In this document: positions 20,406 through 32,200 of the stretch, piece after piece
How the letters are laid out: every line of letters begins with the position of its first letter
Numbering within the stretch: the stretch's first letter is position 1
Assembly (NCBI RefSeq): GCF_040954645.1
Contig: NC_092805.1
Location: forward strand, 71,285,186-71,349,185
Direction: 5' to 3'
Source of the DNA: Diabrotica undecimpunctata
Lineage: Eukaryota > Arthropoda > Insecta > Coleoptera > Chrysomelidae
Length of the DNA: 64,000 bases
Program-made: the position numbers and the translations under genes
Notes under the pieces: generated by a model
Told to the model about the DNA's origin: nothing
The model's input: the letters and a program-made list of their open reading frames with translations, nothing else
Databases searched by the model: none

Positions 20406-23400
20406 TTGAGCATGAACACCGTGATTCTTCTGTAGTTTCTTCAAGTAATCTCTTGTCTTCGTTTGTTGATTTAGATATAAACTCATTGTTAGTTCGAAAA
20501 AACAAGGATAATCGTCCATATCTTGAATTTTAGGTCAATTCACTACTGAGATTTCTGTTAGTTTTTGTAAAAGAATGATTACATTCTTTGTTATTCCTTC
20601 AGTTAAGAATTCAGTCATCCTAGGTATGGATTTTCTGAAAACTTTTAATAGTGAATTAAATTTTACTGAATTTTCCTTATCTGTGTCTTCTTTTAATATC
20701 TCTTGTGTCAATTCTGTTAAAGATATGAGTCGACTTAATGCTCAGGAATTAGAGCAGTTAAATAGTGTCATCACATCATTCTCTTCTATCTCATCTAAAA
20801 ATCAGTTAGGTCGAACTCATCTCATCGAACATCACATTGATGTTGGTTCGTCTAAGCCCTTCAGGCAATATCAATATCCCTTGCCTCAAGCCTGGCATGA
20901 AAGTTTAGTAAAGGAGGTAGATGAAATGCTTAAGTTAGGTATTATTGAGCCCAGTACTTCTTCTTTTTGTAGCCCTCTGTGGCTGACAAAAAAGAAAGAT
21001 GGGACTTTTCGTGTCTGTTTTGACGGACGTAAACTTAACGGTATAACTATGAACAGAGATGCTTATCCTATACCTCGTATAGATATCATCCTAAGTAAAT
21101 TACAGAATGCAAAATTTATTTCATCTATCGACTTAAAGAAGGCGTTTTTACAGATTCCTCTCAGCGAGGAGAGTAAAAAGCTTACTGCATTTGCAGTAAA
21201 TGGCAAAGGATTGTATCAGTTCACTACAATGCCTTTTGGTCTTGTGTCTGCTCCTCAGACTATGTGTCGATTAATGGATTTGGTAATAGGTCCTGCTTTA
21301 GACCCATTTTGTCAATACTATCTTGATGACATTCTTGTCATTACTCCTGATTTCGAAACTCATATCTCTGTATTGCAGCAGTTGTTTCAGCGTTTAAAAG
21401 ACGCAAATTTGACTATTAATTTGGATAAAAGCAGCTTTTGTCGTGACTCTATTAAGTTTTTAGGATATGTTGTAGATTCTCAGGGTCTTCGTACTGATCC
21501 TGATAAGATGTCAGCGATTCGGGATTTTCCTGTGCCTAAAAATACCACTCAGGTCCGTCGATTGTTAGGAATGGTTGGTTATTATAAGAAGTTTGTTAAG
21601 TCTTATTCGACCTTGTTGTCTCCTATCACAGATTTACTTCAAAATCGGAAAAAGGGACAAAATATTGTGTGGACTCCTGAGGCTAATGAAGCTTTCATTA
21701 AAATCAAGGAGGCTCTCACAAATTCTCCTGTTATGGTAGCCCCAGATTTTACTAAGCCTTTTTATCTGATGACAGATTGTTCTAACACTGCATCTGGAGG
21801 TGTACTTTATCAAATGGTAGATGGAGAAGAACACCCTATAGCTTATACAAGCAAGAAATTAAATAAAGCCCAGAAAAATTATACTACAACTGAAAAAGAG
21901 TTGCTAGCTATAATTACTGGTATTGAACATTTCAGATATTTTCTTGAGGGTCGTTCTTTCACGATCATAACTGACCATAGTAGTTTGGTGTGGTTACAGA
22001 ATATGAAGAACCCATCTCCTCGTTTGGCTAGGTGGATTTTAAAATTGGCACAGTATGATTATAAGATTATTCATCGTAAAGCTGCAGGTGTAGTAGTCGC
22101 TGATGCACTCTCTAGAACGTTCGATATTAATTTGTTAGATTTATCTTCCTTGCAACCAGATGACTGGTATCGAAAAATGTTGTATGATGTACAGAATGTA
22201 CCAGGTAAATTTCCTGATTTTAAAGTTAAACATGGTGTTTTGTATAAACATGTCTTAAGTTCCATGGATGCCCTTACTGGAATGTCGGATTGGAAGATAG
22301 TCGTTCCAACTCCTAATAGAGCAGAGGTTTTGGCCACTTTTCATGACCATCCTACTGCAGCTCATTTTGGTTTTTACAAAACTTTCCGTCGTATATCGGA
22401 ACTCTATTACTGGCCGAAGATGCGTCAAACTGTACGTAGCTATATCGCTAAATGCAAAATCTGTGCTACATGCAAACCGACAAATCTTCCCCAACCAGGT
22501 TTAATGGGTAGTTATCGACGGATTGATTTTCCATTTCAACTTATATCTTTAGATCTCATTGGTCCTTATCCTAGGTCTTATAAAGGTTCTCAGTATGCCT
22601 TGGTAGTTGTTGATTATTTTACAAAATTTCCTTTGGTTCATACTATGTCTAAGGCAACTACTTCATCCATTATCAAGTATCTTGAGAATAAGGTTTTCTT
22701 AATTTATGGTGTTCCACAGATCGTGTCTTGCGATAATGGACCACAGTTCACAGCTAAGGCTTTTCGCGACCTCATGTCTAAATATAATGTCCAAAAGATC
22801 TGGTACAATGCGAACTATCATCCACAAGTCAATCATACCGAAAGAGTTAATAAATCAATCGTGACTGCTTTAAGGTCATATTCCTTTCCTGATCAAAGAG
22901 CTTGGGATACTCATATCCACTCTATAGTACAGGCTATCAGGACTTCTTCTCACGAAATAACCAAATGTCCTCCATCTTATTTGATGTTTGGTCGTCATGT
23001 TCCTCTTTTTGGTGATTATTTTGGTACAATTTCAGAAAATGCCAATAACTTTCCCACTATATCAGATAAATTACACCGTTTAGAAGATATCCAGCATCTT
23101 CCTGATATTTATGTGGATGTTCGCAAACGTTTGAAAGCATCTTATGCTAGAAATAAATGCCATTATGACTTGAGAAAGCGAGAGTTATCCTTCAGAATTG
23201 GAGATTCTGTGTTGAAAAGAAACTTTGTCAAATCTGATAAAGTGAACTTTCAATCGGCCAAGTTATGTCAGAAGTACATACCTTGCACAGTTATTAAGGT
23301 CATTTCTCCTTTAATTTATGAGTTGAAGGAAACTTCCACTGGCAGGAAACTAGGAAGGTTTCATGTCAAAGACTTACTGGAGGACAAGACAGTAGGTCCA

Positions 23401-23448
23401 CATAACTTGTCAGATAATTTGGATTCTTCATCTTCAGATGAAGATTAA
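20204..23448 (+). pseudogene. pol: Pol of E1, protease active site deleted
   Basis: The pol frame runs from the heptamer to a TAG at 20531-20533. Compared with E2, 160 bp are missing at about 20526, which removes the D-T-G protease motif and shifts the frame. From ATG 20575 the other frame is open for 957 codons: RT (YYLDDILVI), RNase H (MTDCSNTASGG, ADALSR), integrase HHCC (HDHPTAAH...CKICATC), D,D-35-E core and a C-terminal domain. The enzymes would be inactive in cis without protease processing and in-frame fusion. One integrase residue differs (ENKVF instead of ENEVF). Confidence 0.9.
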
Positions 23449-25331
23449 CTGGTCCCTTATCAATGCTGTACCAGTTTGGTTGTTTAAGATCGGTTTATCT
23501 ATTTTTGTTTACCTGGCAAAACAATAAGAGTAGTGCTATTTTGCCTTCTATTTTTTTTATCTTATCTTAATGTTGGTTATTATCTTAGTTTATGGACTTG
23601 TTAATTTTGTTGTTTGTTTTCTCTAAAAAGTCCAACTGCATATCATAGGAGTACAGGATGGATATATGGGAATTTCCCCATCTTGAGTTCTGAGTTGAAT
23701 AGATATTTACAGGGATAATGCGGAAAACATTCCAAATATTTTCTTTAATAGTGTTGTATGGTTTTGTGGACCATGGCCATAAAGCTTATGCATTCATATT
23801 CACTTACTGTGTCGGTGTTTTAGCGTGGGTTCAGGATTGATCACCCTGGATGTGTGCCCTCACTTGGCTCAGAAATATATCAATACATATTAGTTGTTTC
23901 TTGAATGTCTCTTAGGTTGAAATTAGAATGTGTCATTTAGAATTGGATCGTTCTGATATTCAGCAATAAGTAAGTCTGTTTAACTTGGTTTGTTATCTCC
24001 TATGTTGTTATCTTCTCAAGAATTTGAGTTTAACATATCTTAGTATCTTGAGTTTGTACCTGTCTACCTACCATTCGTACGGATTGGTAGATGTGAGTTT
24101 ATCTCGTACCTTTACCTTAATTGGTTTATCTCATACCTTTACCTTAAGTTAGTTATCTTTACCTGTACCTTGATAAGTTTATTTCTTATCTATATCTTAT
24201 GAATATATATCTTATCTTTATCTTGATTATGGAGTCCTAAAAATCTGTCCTTTACTGTTCTTGTCGTGAGTAAAGAATTGGACCACGTCAATAGTACAGT
24301 TTGGGTATTACAGTTAGGATCTCTTTTATCTTTCCTTCTACCAAGTGTATAGCTGGTAGAAGTGAGTTTTGTGCATACCCTCTACCATGAGTAGATCTGG
24401 ACTTGCAATTATCTTTTACCTTTTGTGCATATTCTTTACTACGAGTTGGGATTGCAGTTAACTTACTTATTTTTTTTGTAGCATACCCTATACCATGAGT
24501 ATAGTGGGCTTGCTAGTATCTAGGCTTGCTAGTGCCTTTACCGATTGTATGTTTTTCCTACCGCTGCTAAAGCAAGTAGATGTATTGAATTATCTTTTAC
24601 CTTGAATTTTCGAATATATTGCTGATATCCAGAACCATATCATATAGATGTTTAGGTTTGTAGTAATATAGTTTCAACTAGTTCTAATAAATTAAGCCCT
24701 CATTAAACTCTTGGGTGATTAATAGAATCTGTTCGCTCTAGTGTCAACGTTGGGTAAAATTGATAGGACTTTGTTTGAGTTTGTGTTGTGAATGGTTCTT
24801 GGTCCTATCTTTTAGAGGTTGTTAACACACCTCAGTAGTGTAGTTTATTAATAGTTTTACTAATACTTGGAAATATAGAATTTACTAATAAGAAATAATT
24901 TACTCTATATAAGGTTGAATTGAATTATATTGAATATATTGGTATTGAGATTGATATTGCTATAAGGTTATTGAATTATATTTAGAAAGTACCTAAGTGA
25001 TTGGGTTATATGTTTTTTTTTTACTTTTCTTAATACTTTGTCTAAATACATTAAATTTATTAACTTTTTTTGGTAAATTACGCATTATTAAATAGATCAC
25101 ATGCTGTCTGTCTACTGTACGTCTGTCAGTGTCATTACTTTTATCCCATCTCCTGAGTAACCAGTGTGGCTGATAAGCTCAAAATCCTTGTGGTTGACAC
25201 CACAACGTTTCGGCTTCATCATATTCATCGTCTGGTTTGTCTTTAAGGCTAGATTGTCCTAGACAATAAAAAAAAAAGGAAACTTCTGGTAAGTGGAAAG
25301 TTTTCCTTTTTTTTCTGGAGTTGAGGGAGGA
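23449..25331 (+). other. 3' noncoding region of E1 with hairpin cluster and polypurine tract
   Basis: About 1.9 kb without env or other ORF. Pyrimidine-rich tandem motifs (TTTACCTTAA, TACCATGAGTA) occur at 24100-24550. Three hairpins stand just before the LTR: TTGTGGT-TGAC-ACCACAA (25188-25205), ATTGTC-CTA-GACAAT (25253-25267) and an A8GGAAACTT/AAAGTTTTCCT8 stem (25268-25314). The polypurine tract GAGGGAGGA directly precedes the LTR. Confidence 0.75.
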
Positions 25332-27170
25332 TGTAGCAGTCACAACTGCTAACATATAATTAATTAATATAATTTATTATTGAAATCCTAAAACCCCTCA
25401 GAATCCCGTTTATAAAACGTTCATGGGCAATAGATGGTACGATGCGCGAACTACAGGTCAGGAGGAGCTCGCTAAAGTCAGTTTTGGCCAACAACTCACG
25501 CAGAGAGGTGTATTTCTCCAAGCCTTAACCGGCATTTTTTTTTGTCTTTAAATCGGGTAGAAAATCTGGGATTGGATTTAATATTTTCCCCGAACATCAA
25601 GGGAGAAATTAGAACAGATGATAAAGAATCTTGATTGAAAAACCGACTTCCAAATCTATAGAAATGAATATTTAAGACCCGGCTTCCAAATCTACTGAAA
25701 TAATTATTTAAAACCCAGATTTCACCCGATTAGGATAACGTTTAATACTAGAATTAGTTGAACCAAACACCTAATTCAACCCATTGGAAACCAGGAACCG
25801 ATTGTCTCCAGAACCACAGCGTTCCTCTTCATGCGTTTTTTTTTCGGAGCCTCAAGGATCGTCAGAGTCTTAAGGGGACTTATCCAGGACCGCTGTAGTG
25901 TTGTGACAGACAGTAACAACTAGTTTCTCAGGGTTAAGGTTTTTCTTGTAATTTACAACTTTGTATATGCATATACCAAGGTTAGTACTTATTACAGTTT
26001 TTGTAACATCTATAAAAGTTAGGTAAATAGCTATTAATTAATTAAATTAGATTCATTGTTAGGGAAGGGGTTCATGATTTTTGTATAGCGGTTTTTAAAA
26101 GGGAAGGGAAGAAATTTATGTATCAGCGTTTTTTTAAAAATTATATATATATATATATCTTTCCGAGTCTGTTGGCCATACTCATCACACTTGATCACTT
26201 TAGATATCTCCCAGCATCTGTGTGTAAGCATAACACTTACACATAGATCTGGTGTTTAGCTGCTTCGACACATATTAGTCGTATATTTGTTAGGTAAGGT
26301 AGTTTCTTTTGTATAACCGTCACGGTTTTTTTTTGTTTTTAGTATTTATATTCCCTACCTTACCTATCTAGGATTTAACCTTCGTAACTAACCTTAGTGT
26401 TAAGATTTCGCTTCTCCCATGGACTTAGATTATAGATTTACTAATACACCTTTTCGTTTGGCCCAGTAGTGGGGATATTTAATTTTGTCGTGGCTTTTTG
26501 GTCCTCGCATACCGTAGCCCCACTACTGTAATTATATTTTCTCTATGTATATATATAGGTGAGTTTTGTTAGTTGTTAATATTATAAATATATTTGTTAC
26601 AAATAGTTTTGCTTTTATTTCAGTTCCTGCTTACAGTTATAATATAGCAGAACAAGGTCAATAGTGTCTTTTCGGTTTTTAAACATTATTACAGGGTATT
26701 AAATCAATAGTACCTTATTCCTTGTTGTTCATAACTTCATTTATTTTTTTTGTTAATTTCCTTCAGAAATTAGCTGGCGCCCATTTTAGTATTTTCCTAG
26801 GCATCTCCGTATATTCTCTTATCTTACCCCTTTTATAGTTCCAGATTTTCCGGTGCATTATTATATTGTATTCTTTTGGTTAAAAGATCTCTTTTCCCCT
26901 TATCTCAAAGCCAAATTCTAGTGTAGTGAGGCTAGCCCGAATTCGTGCTTGAGGTTTTGTGTCTCTGTGTTCTTTTGAGCTAAGCCATTCTTTTTATTAT
27001 AACTTCTTTGCTAGTTCTTCTCTAATTGATCATCTCCTTCTCCATATACCACCCCTAAATTTTATTTAGGTTTCAATTGGCGCTTTTGCGTTTGCAATTT
27101 GGTTAGGTTTCAATTGGCGCTTTTGCGTTTGCAACTTAAGTCGTTTAAACTGAATTTAAGTTGTTTCAAT
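25332..27170 (+). repeat. LTR 2 (1,839 bp, intronless), shared by E1 and E2
   Basis: Same palindromic tip and exon junction (25718/25719) as LTR 1. Its last ~35 bp (ACTGAATTTAAGTTGTTTCAAT) differ from LTR 1 and match the end of LTR 5, so it looks like a recombinant of two LTR types. Confidence 0.9.
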
Positions 27171-27192
27171 TGGCTAGACCCAAACGTGGGGC
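27171..27192 (+). promoter_or_regulatory. Altered primer-binding site of E2
   Basis: TGGCTAGACCCAAACGTGGGGC replaces TGGCGCCCAACGTGGGGC: extra bases after TGGC interrupt the match to tRNA-Lys. Efficiency as a primer site is doubtful. Confidence 0.6.
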
Positions 27193-27785
27193 CTCTTTTT
27201 TTTGCACATACTTTTGGCTTTATATCTTTGGTTTTTTTTTTTTCTCCCACTTTAATTTCTGGTTGTGTACCTTTGGTGTTGTATTTTAATTTTCAGCTGT
27301 GTTCTTTAACTCTTGGTTTCTTAACTGCAACATTGGTTTTTGTATTTCAATATTTAGTTTATCTACATTCTCTATTAAATATACCCGTAGTACCCTTGTT
27401 TTGCTATATTGTGGGTAGACTGAATAAATTGCTTTTTTGATTAACTAAATATCCATATTGGATTAATAATAAATAACATAAGTATATATTAAAAAGGAAA
27501 ATTATTTAAATATTTTAAATTTAACTATCTTAACACTATAAAAGTCCGGAGTAGCACCAAAGTAATTCACCACTGTCTGGAAGTGACATTTTTTGAAATT
27601 TCTAGGTTTCTCAGGGATTGTAGCCGTACCTTGCATCTGAGTTCACGACTGGATAAACAAGCAAACATTACTGGTAAAATAATTCAATTATAATAATAAC
27701 CTGGAAACATAGAGTAAGTTAGACTTTACCTATTTTATCATAGTTTTCCTCATATATTTTCTGGTATATTTCCAAGTTGTATAAA
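27193..27785 (+). other. 5' leader of E2
   Basis: Untranslated T-rich leader, like that of E1. It has the variant ACATACTTTTGGC near its start, shared with E3. No gene seen. Confidence 0.6.
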
Positions 27786-29204
27786 ATGTCTGCTTTCAAG
27801 GTAGAGCATCTGTTAGGTCCAGAATTAGAGTACGAGTTGAGAGTCCGGCACTTAAACGATACATCTTTGACAACAGTGGAAAGGAAAAGGGTAGTGTTGC
27901 GTGGTGCATTAAAGCAAGCTGCAGCAAATCGGAGTTATGCTGTTCTGTCTGCTTCCCATCTTAATTTTAAGGACGAGATTGCGGAAATAGAGGTTACTCT
28001 TGCAGATCTGGTGGTCAAAATTGGTTCTTTTGTTGGTTCTCCTAGTGATACTGCCTATGCTCGCTATACTTCTCGCTTAGGTCATGTTGCAGCTAGAGTC
28101 CATCTGTTAGAAGCTACAACAGAGGAAGAGGAGGAAGTGAAGAGGTCTCTTAATTTCAGGGTTCTGATTCTGGAAGGTGAACTTGATTGTAAAGTGATTC
28201 CACAGGCACAGTCAACTCCTCATAATGCTAGTGTTTCAGTAAATCCATTTCCCTTCGTTAAGTCTGCTCCTATTCATAAATGGGGTGTCCATTTTTCAGG
28301 TCAAGATAATGAAAATGTTGTTAGTTTCTTAGAGAAGGTAGAATGTCTGCGTATAGCGCGTGGTAACAGCGAGGAAGAGTGTTACTCTTCTGCTGCCGAT
28401 TTATTTAAGGATTCAGCCTTCACTTGGTATCTCAATAACCGAGGTAGTTTTGCTTCATGGCAAGAGTTAGTTGCCAAACTTAGGTCAGATTTTCTTCCAT
28501 ATAACTATGAGGACAATCTTCTTGATGAAATTAAGTCTCGAAAACAAGCTCCGCAGGAGAAGGTAACTATATTTGTAAATGAGATTGTTAGTTTGTGTAA
28601 ACGGTTGGAGACTCCTTTGTCTGAGTCACATATCATAAGGATCATTAGAAAAAATTTGTTGCCATCGTATCATTCTAGTCTGGCACTTACAGATATTTCT
28701 TCAATTGCTGACTTAACGGAAAAGTGTAAGAAGTTAGAGGAAGTTTTGTCATGGTCTTATAGACCCAATTATTCACGGTCTAGTAATAGTAGAAATTTCA
28801 GAAATAATGACTCATCCTATTCTGGTAGGCCTAACTATTCTCGGTCTGGTAATGTCTCTTCTTTTAATTCGAAGCTTACCTGTTGGAATTGTTGTCAGTC
28901 AGGACATGGGTATTACGAATGTTCTGAGCCTAGAATTCGGTTCTGTTATGGTTGTGGACGTCAAGGTGTCCGTAAATTTGAGTGTGAATTCTGTTCGGGA
29001 AACGACAGAAGGGGTGGGTTGGCCCTGGCTCCTACTCCTCGTCAAAATACAGGGAATACAAACACTGTCCAAACTCCTCAAAACCAAGGAACCAGTTTCT
29101 CGAGTCTGGATGCCCAAGCTTCCACAAGCCAAACATCTCACGCTCTACCGAAAGACAAAAGACCACAGAACGGCAAATACCAACCGAAGAGAGGACAACG
29201 TTAA
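27786..29204 (+). CDS. gag: Gag of E2 (472 aa)
   Basis: Same protein as E1 Gag, with ATG at 27786. It lacks 21 residues in the Asn/Ser-rich segment (after LSWS), an in-frame 63-bp loss that removes one of the two FRNNDSSYS repeats. Capsid region and both Cys clusters are kept (CX2CX4HX4C and CYGC...CEFC). The frame is open and ends with KRGQR and TAA. Confidence 0.9.
   Translation: MSAFKVEHLLGPELEYELRVRHLNDTSLTTVERKRVVLRGALKQAAANRSYAVLSASHLNFKDEIAEIEVTLADLVVKIGSFVGSPSDTAYARYTSRLGHVAARVHLLEATTEEEEEVKRSLNFRVLILEGELDCKVIPQAQSTPHNASVSVNPFPFVKSAPIHKWGVHFSGQDNENVVSFLEKVECLRIARGNSEEECYSSAADLFKDSAFTWYLNNRGSFASWQELVAKLRSDFLPYNYEDNLLDEIKSRKQAPQEKVTIFVNEIVSLCKRLETPLSESHIIRIIRKNLLPSYHSSLALTDISSIADLTEKCKKLEEVLSWSYRPNYSRSSNSRNFRNNDSSYSGRPNYSRSGNVSSFNSKLTCWNCCQSGHGYYECSEPRIRFCYGCGRQGVRKFECEFCSGNDRRGGLALAPTPRQNTGNTNTVQTPQNQGTSFSSLDAQASTSQTSHALPKDKRPQNGKYQPKRGQR
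28997..29003 (+). promoter_or_regulatory. -1 ribosomal frameshift heptamer, E2
   Basis: G GGA AAC spans gag codons TCG GGA AAC. The pol (-1) frame has TGA nine bases upstream and is open from the heptamer through pol. A short GGG-TTG-GCCC-type hairpin follows. This is the only slippery site in the overlap that I noticed. Confidence 0.7.
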
Positions 29205-32200
29205 TTGAGCATGAACACCGTGATTCTTCTGTAGTTTCTTCAAGTAATCTCTTGTCGTCGTTTGTTGATTTAGATATAAACTCATTGTTAGTTCGAAAAA
29301 ACAAGGATAATCGTCCATATCTTGAGATATCTATCTTAGGACATTCTTGTTTAGCTTTACTGGACACAGGGTCCAATATCTCTATTTTAGGTTCTCTAGG
29401 TCTGGAATTTCTCCAGAATTCAAATGTAAATATAGGAATAGATCAAAGTTTGCAAGTGACTACAGCTGATGGTCAAATTCAACCAATTTTAGGTCAATTC
29501 ACTACTGAGATTTCTGTTAGTTTTTGTAAAAGAATGATTACATTCTTTGTTATTCCTTCAGTCAAGAATTCAGTCATCCTAGGTATGGATTTTCTGAAAA
29601 CTTTTAATAGTGAATTAAATTTTACTGAATTTTCCTTATCTGTGTCTTCTTTCAATATCTCTTGTGTCAATGCTGTTAAAGATATGAGTCGACTTAATGC
29701 TCAGGAATTAGAGCAGTTAAATAGTGTCATCACATCATTCTCTTCTATCTCATCGAAAAATCAGTTAGGTCGAACTCATCTCATCGAACATCACATTGAT
29801 GTTGGTTCGTCTAAGCCCTTCAGGCAATATCAATATCCCTTGCCTCAAGCCTGGCATGAAAGTTTAGTAAAGGAGGTAGATGAAATACTTAAGTTAGGTA
29901 TTATTGAGCCCAGTACTTCTTCTTTTTGTAGCCCTCTGTGGCTGACAAAAAAGAAAGATGGGACTTTTCGTGTCTGTTTTGACGGACGTAAACTTAACGG
30001 TATAACTATGAACAGAGATGCTTATCCTATACCTCGTATAGATATCATCCTAAGTAAATTACAGAATGCAAAATTTATTTCATCTATCGACTTAAAGAAG
30101 GCGTTTTTACAGATTCCTCTCAGCGAGGAGAGTAAAAAGCTTACTGCATTTGCAGTAAATGGCAAAGGATTGTATCAGTTCACTACAATGCCTTTTGGTC
30201 TTGTGTCTGCTCCTCAGACTATGTGTCGATTAATGGATTTGGTAATAGGTCCTGCTTTAGACCCATTTTGTCAATACTATCTTGATGACATTCTTGTCAT
30301 TACTCCTGATTTCGAAACTCATATCTCTGTATTGCAGCAGTTGTTTCAGCGTTTAAAAGACGCAAATTTGACTATTAATTTGGATAAAAGCAGCTTTTGT
30401 CGTGACTCTATTAAGTTTTTAGGATATGTTGTAGATTCTCAGGGTCTTCGTACTGATCCTGATAAGATATCAGCGATTCGGGATTTTCCTGTGCCTAAAA
30501 ATACCACTCAGGTCCGTCGATTGTTAGGAATGGTTGGTTATTATAAGAAGTTTGTTAAGTCTTATTCGACCTTGTTGTCTCCTATCACAGATTTACTTCA
30601 AAATCGTAAAAAGGGACAAAATATTGTGTGGACTCCTGAGGCTAATGAAGCTTTCATTAAAATCAAGGAGGCTCTCACAAATTCTCCTGTTATGGTAGCC
30701 CCAGATTTTACTAAGCCTTTTTATCTGATGACAGATTGTTCTAACACTGCATCTGGAGGTGTACTCTATCAAATGGTAGATGGAGAAGAACACCCTATAG
30801 CTTATACAAGCAAGAAATTAAATAAAGCCCAGAAAAATTATACTACAACTGAAAAAGAGTTGCTAGCTATAATTACTGGTATTGAACATTTCAGATATTT
30901 TCTTGAGGGTCGTTCTTTCACGGTCATAACTGACCATAGTAGTTTGGTGTGGTTACAGAATATGAAGAACCCATCTCCTCGTTTGGCTAGGTGGATTTTA
31001 AAATTGGCACAATATGATTATAAGATTATTCATCGTAAAGCTGCAGGTGTAGTAGTCGCTGATGCACTCTCTAGAACGTTCGATATTAATTTGTTAGATT
31101 TATCTTCCTTGCAACCAGATGACTGGTATCGAAAAATGTTGTATGATGTACAGAATGTACCAGGTAAATTTCCTGATTTTAAAGTTGAACATGGTGTTTT
31201 GTATAAACATGTCTTAAGTTCCATGGATGCCCTTACTGGAATGTCGGATTGGAAGATAGTCGTTCCAACTCCTAATAGAGCAGAGGTTTTGGCCACTTTT
31301 CATGACCATCCTACTGCAGCTCATTTTGGTTTTTACAAAACTTTCCGTCGTATATCGGAACTCTATTACTGGCCGAAGATGCGTCAAACTGTACGTAGCT
31401 ATATCGCTAAATGCAAAATCTGTGCTACATGCAAACCGACAAATCTTCCCCAACCAGGTTTAATGGGTAGTTATCGACGGATTGATTTTCCATTTCAACT
31501 TATATCTTTAGATCTCATTGGTCCTTATCCTAGGTCTTATAAAGGTTCTCAGTATGCCTTGGTAGTTGTTGATTATTTTACAAAATTTCCTTTGGTTCAT
31601 ACTATGTCTAAGGCAACTACTTCATCCATTATCAAGTATCTTGAGAATGAGGTTTTCTTAATTTATGGTGTTCCACAGATCGTGTCTTGCGATAATGGAC
31701 CACAGTTCACAGCTAAGGCTTTTCGCGACCTCATGTCTAAATATAATGTCCAAAAGATCTGGTACAATGCGAACTATCATCCACAAGTCAATCATACCGA
31801 AAGAGTTAATAAATCAATCGTGACTGCTTTAAGGTCATATTCCTTTCCTGATCAAAGAGCTTGGGATACTCATATCCACTCTATAGTACAGGCTATCAGG
31901 ACTTCTTCTCACGAAATAACCAAATGTCCTCCATCTTATTTGATGTTTGGTCGTCATGTTCCTCTTTCTGGTGATTATTTTGGTACAATTTCAGAAAATG
32001 CCAATAACTTTCCCACTATATCAGATAAATTACACCGTTTAGAAGATATCCAGCATCTTCCTGATATTTATGTGGATGTTCGCAAACGTTTGAAAGCATC
32101 TTATTCTAGAAATAAATGCCATTATGACTTGAGAAAGCGAGAGTTATCCTTCAGAATTGGAGATTCTGTGTTGAAAAGAAACTTTGTCAAATCTGATAAA

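Larger units (their letters stand above)
16496..27170 (+). mobile_element. Large-LTR Ty3/gypsy element E1 (LTRs intronless)
   Basis: Complete structure: 5' LTR (16496-18312), Lys-type primer site, leader, gag, damaged pol, 1.9-kb 3' noncoding region, polypurine tract, 3' LTR (25332-27170, shared with E2). It is inserted in gag of gypsy element B. Both LTRs lack the 363-365 bp intron found in all other LTRs of the family. A 160-bp deletion removes the protease active site, so the copy needs help to move. Near-identical LTRs suggest a young insertion. Confidence 0.9.

Noticed and set aside
19942..20409. 155-codon ORF in the +1 frame inside gag, repeated in other copies
   Set aside because: It overlaps gag entirely, has no own motif, and its presence in all copies follows from their near identity. 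The pol frame is the -1 frame, not this one.
24100..24560. Repeated TTTACCTT and TACCATGAGTA motifs considered as CRISPR-like or regulatory array
   Set aside because: Spacing and sequence are irregular, and they lie in the 3' noncoding part of a retrotransposon in an animal genome.
25195..25240. Full hammerhead ribozyme in the E1 3' region (minus strand)
   Set aside because: TGATGA and GAAAC are present with a following stem, but the base before TGATGA is not C, stem II cannot form between them, and no proper cleavage triplet follows. Kept only as a weak lead.
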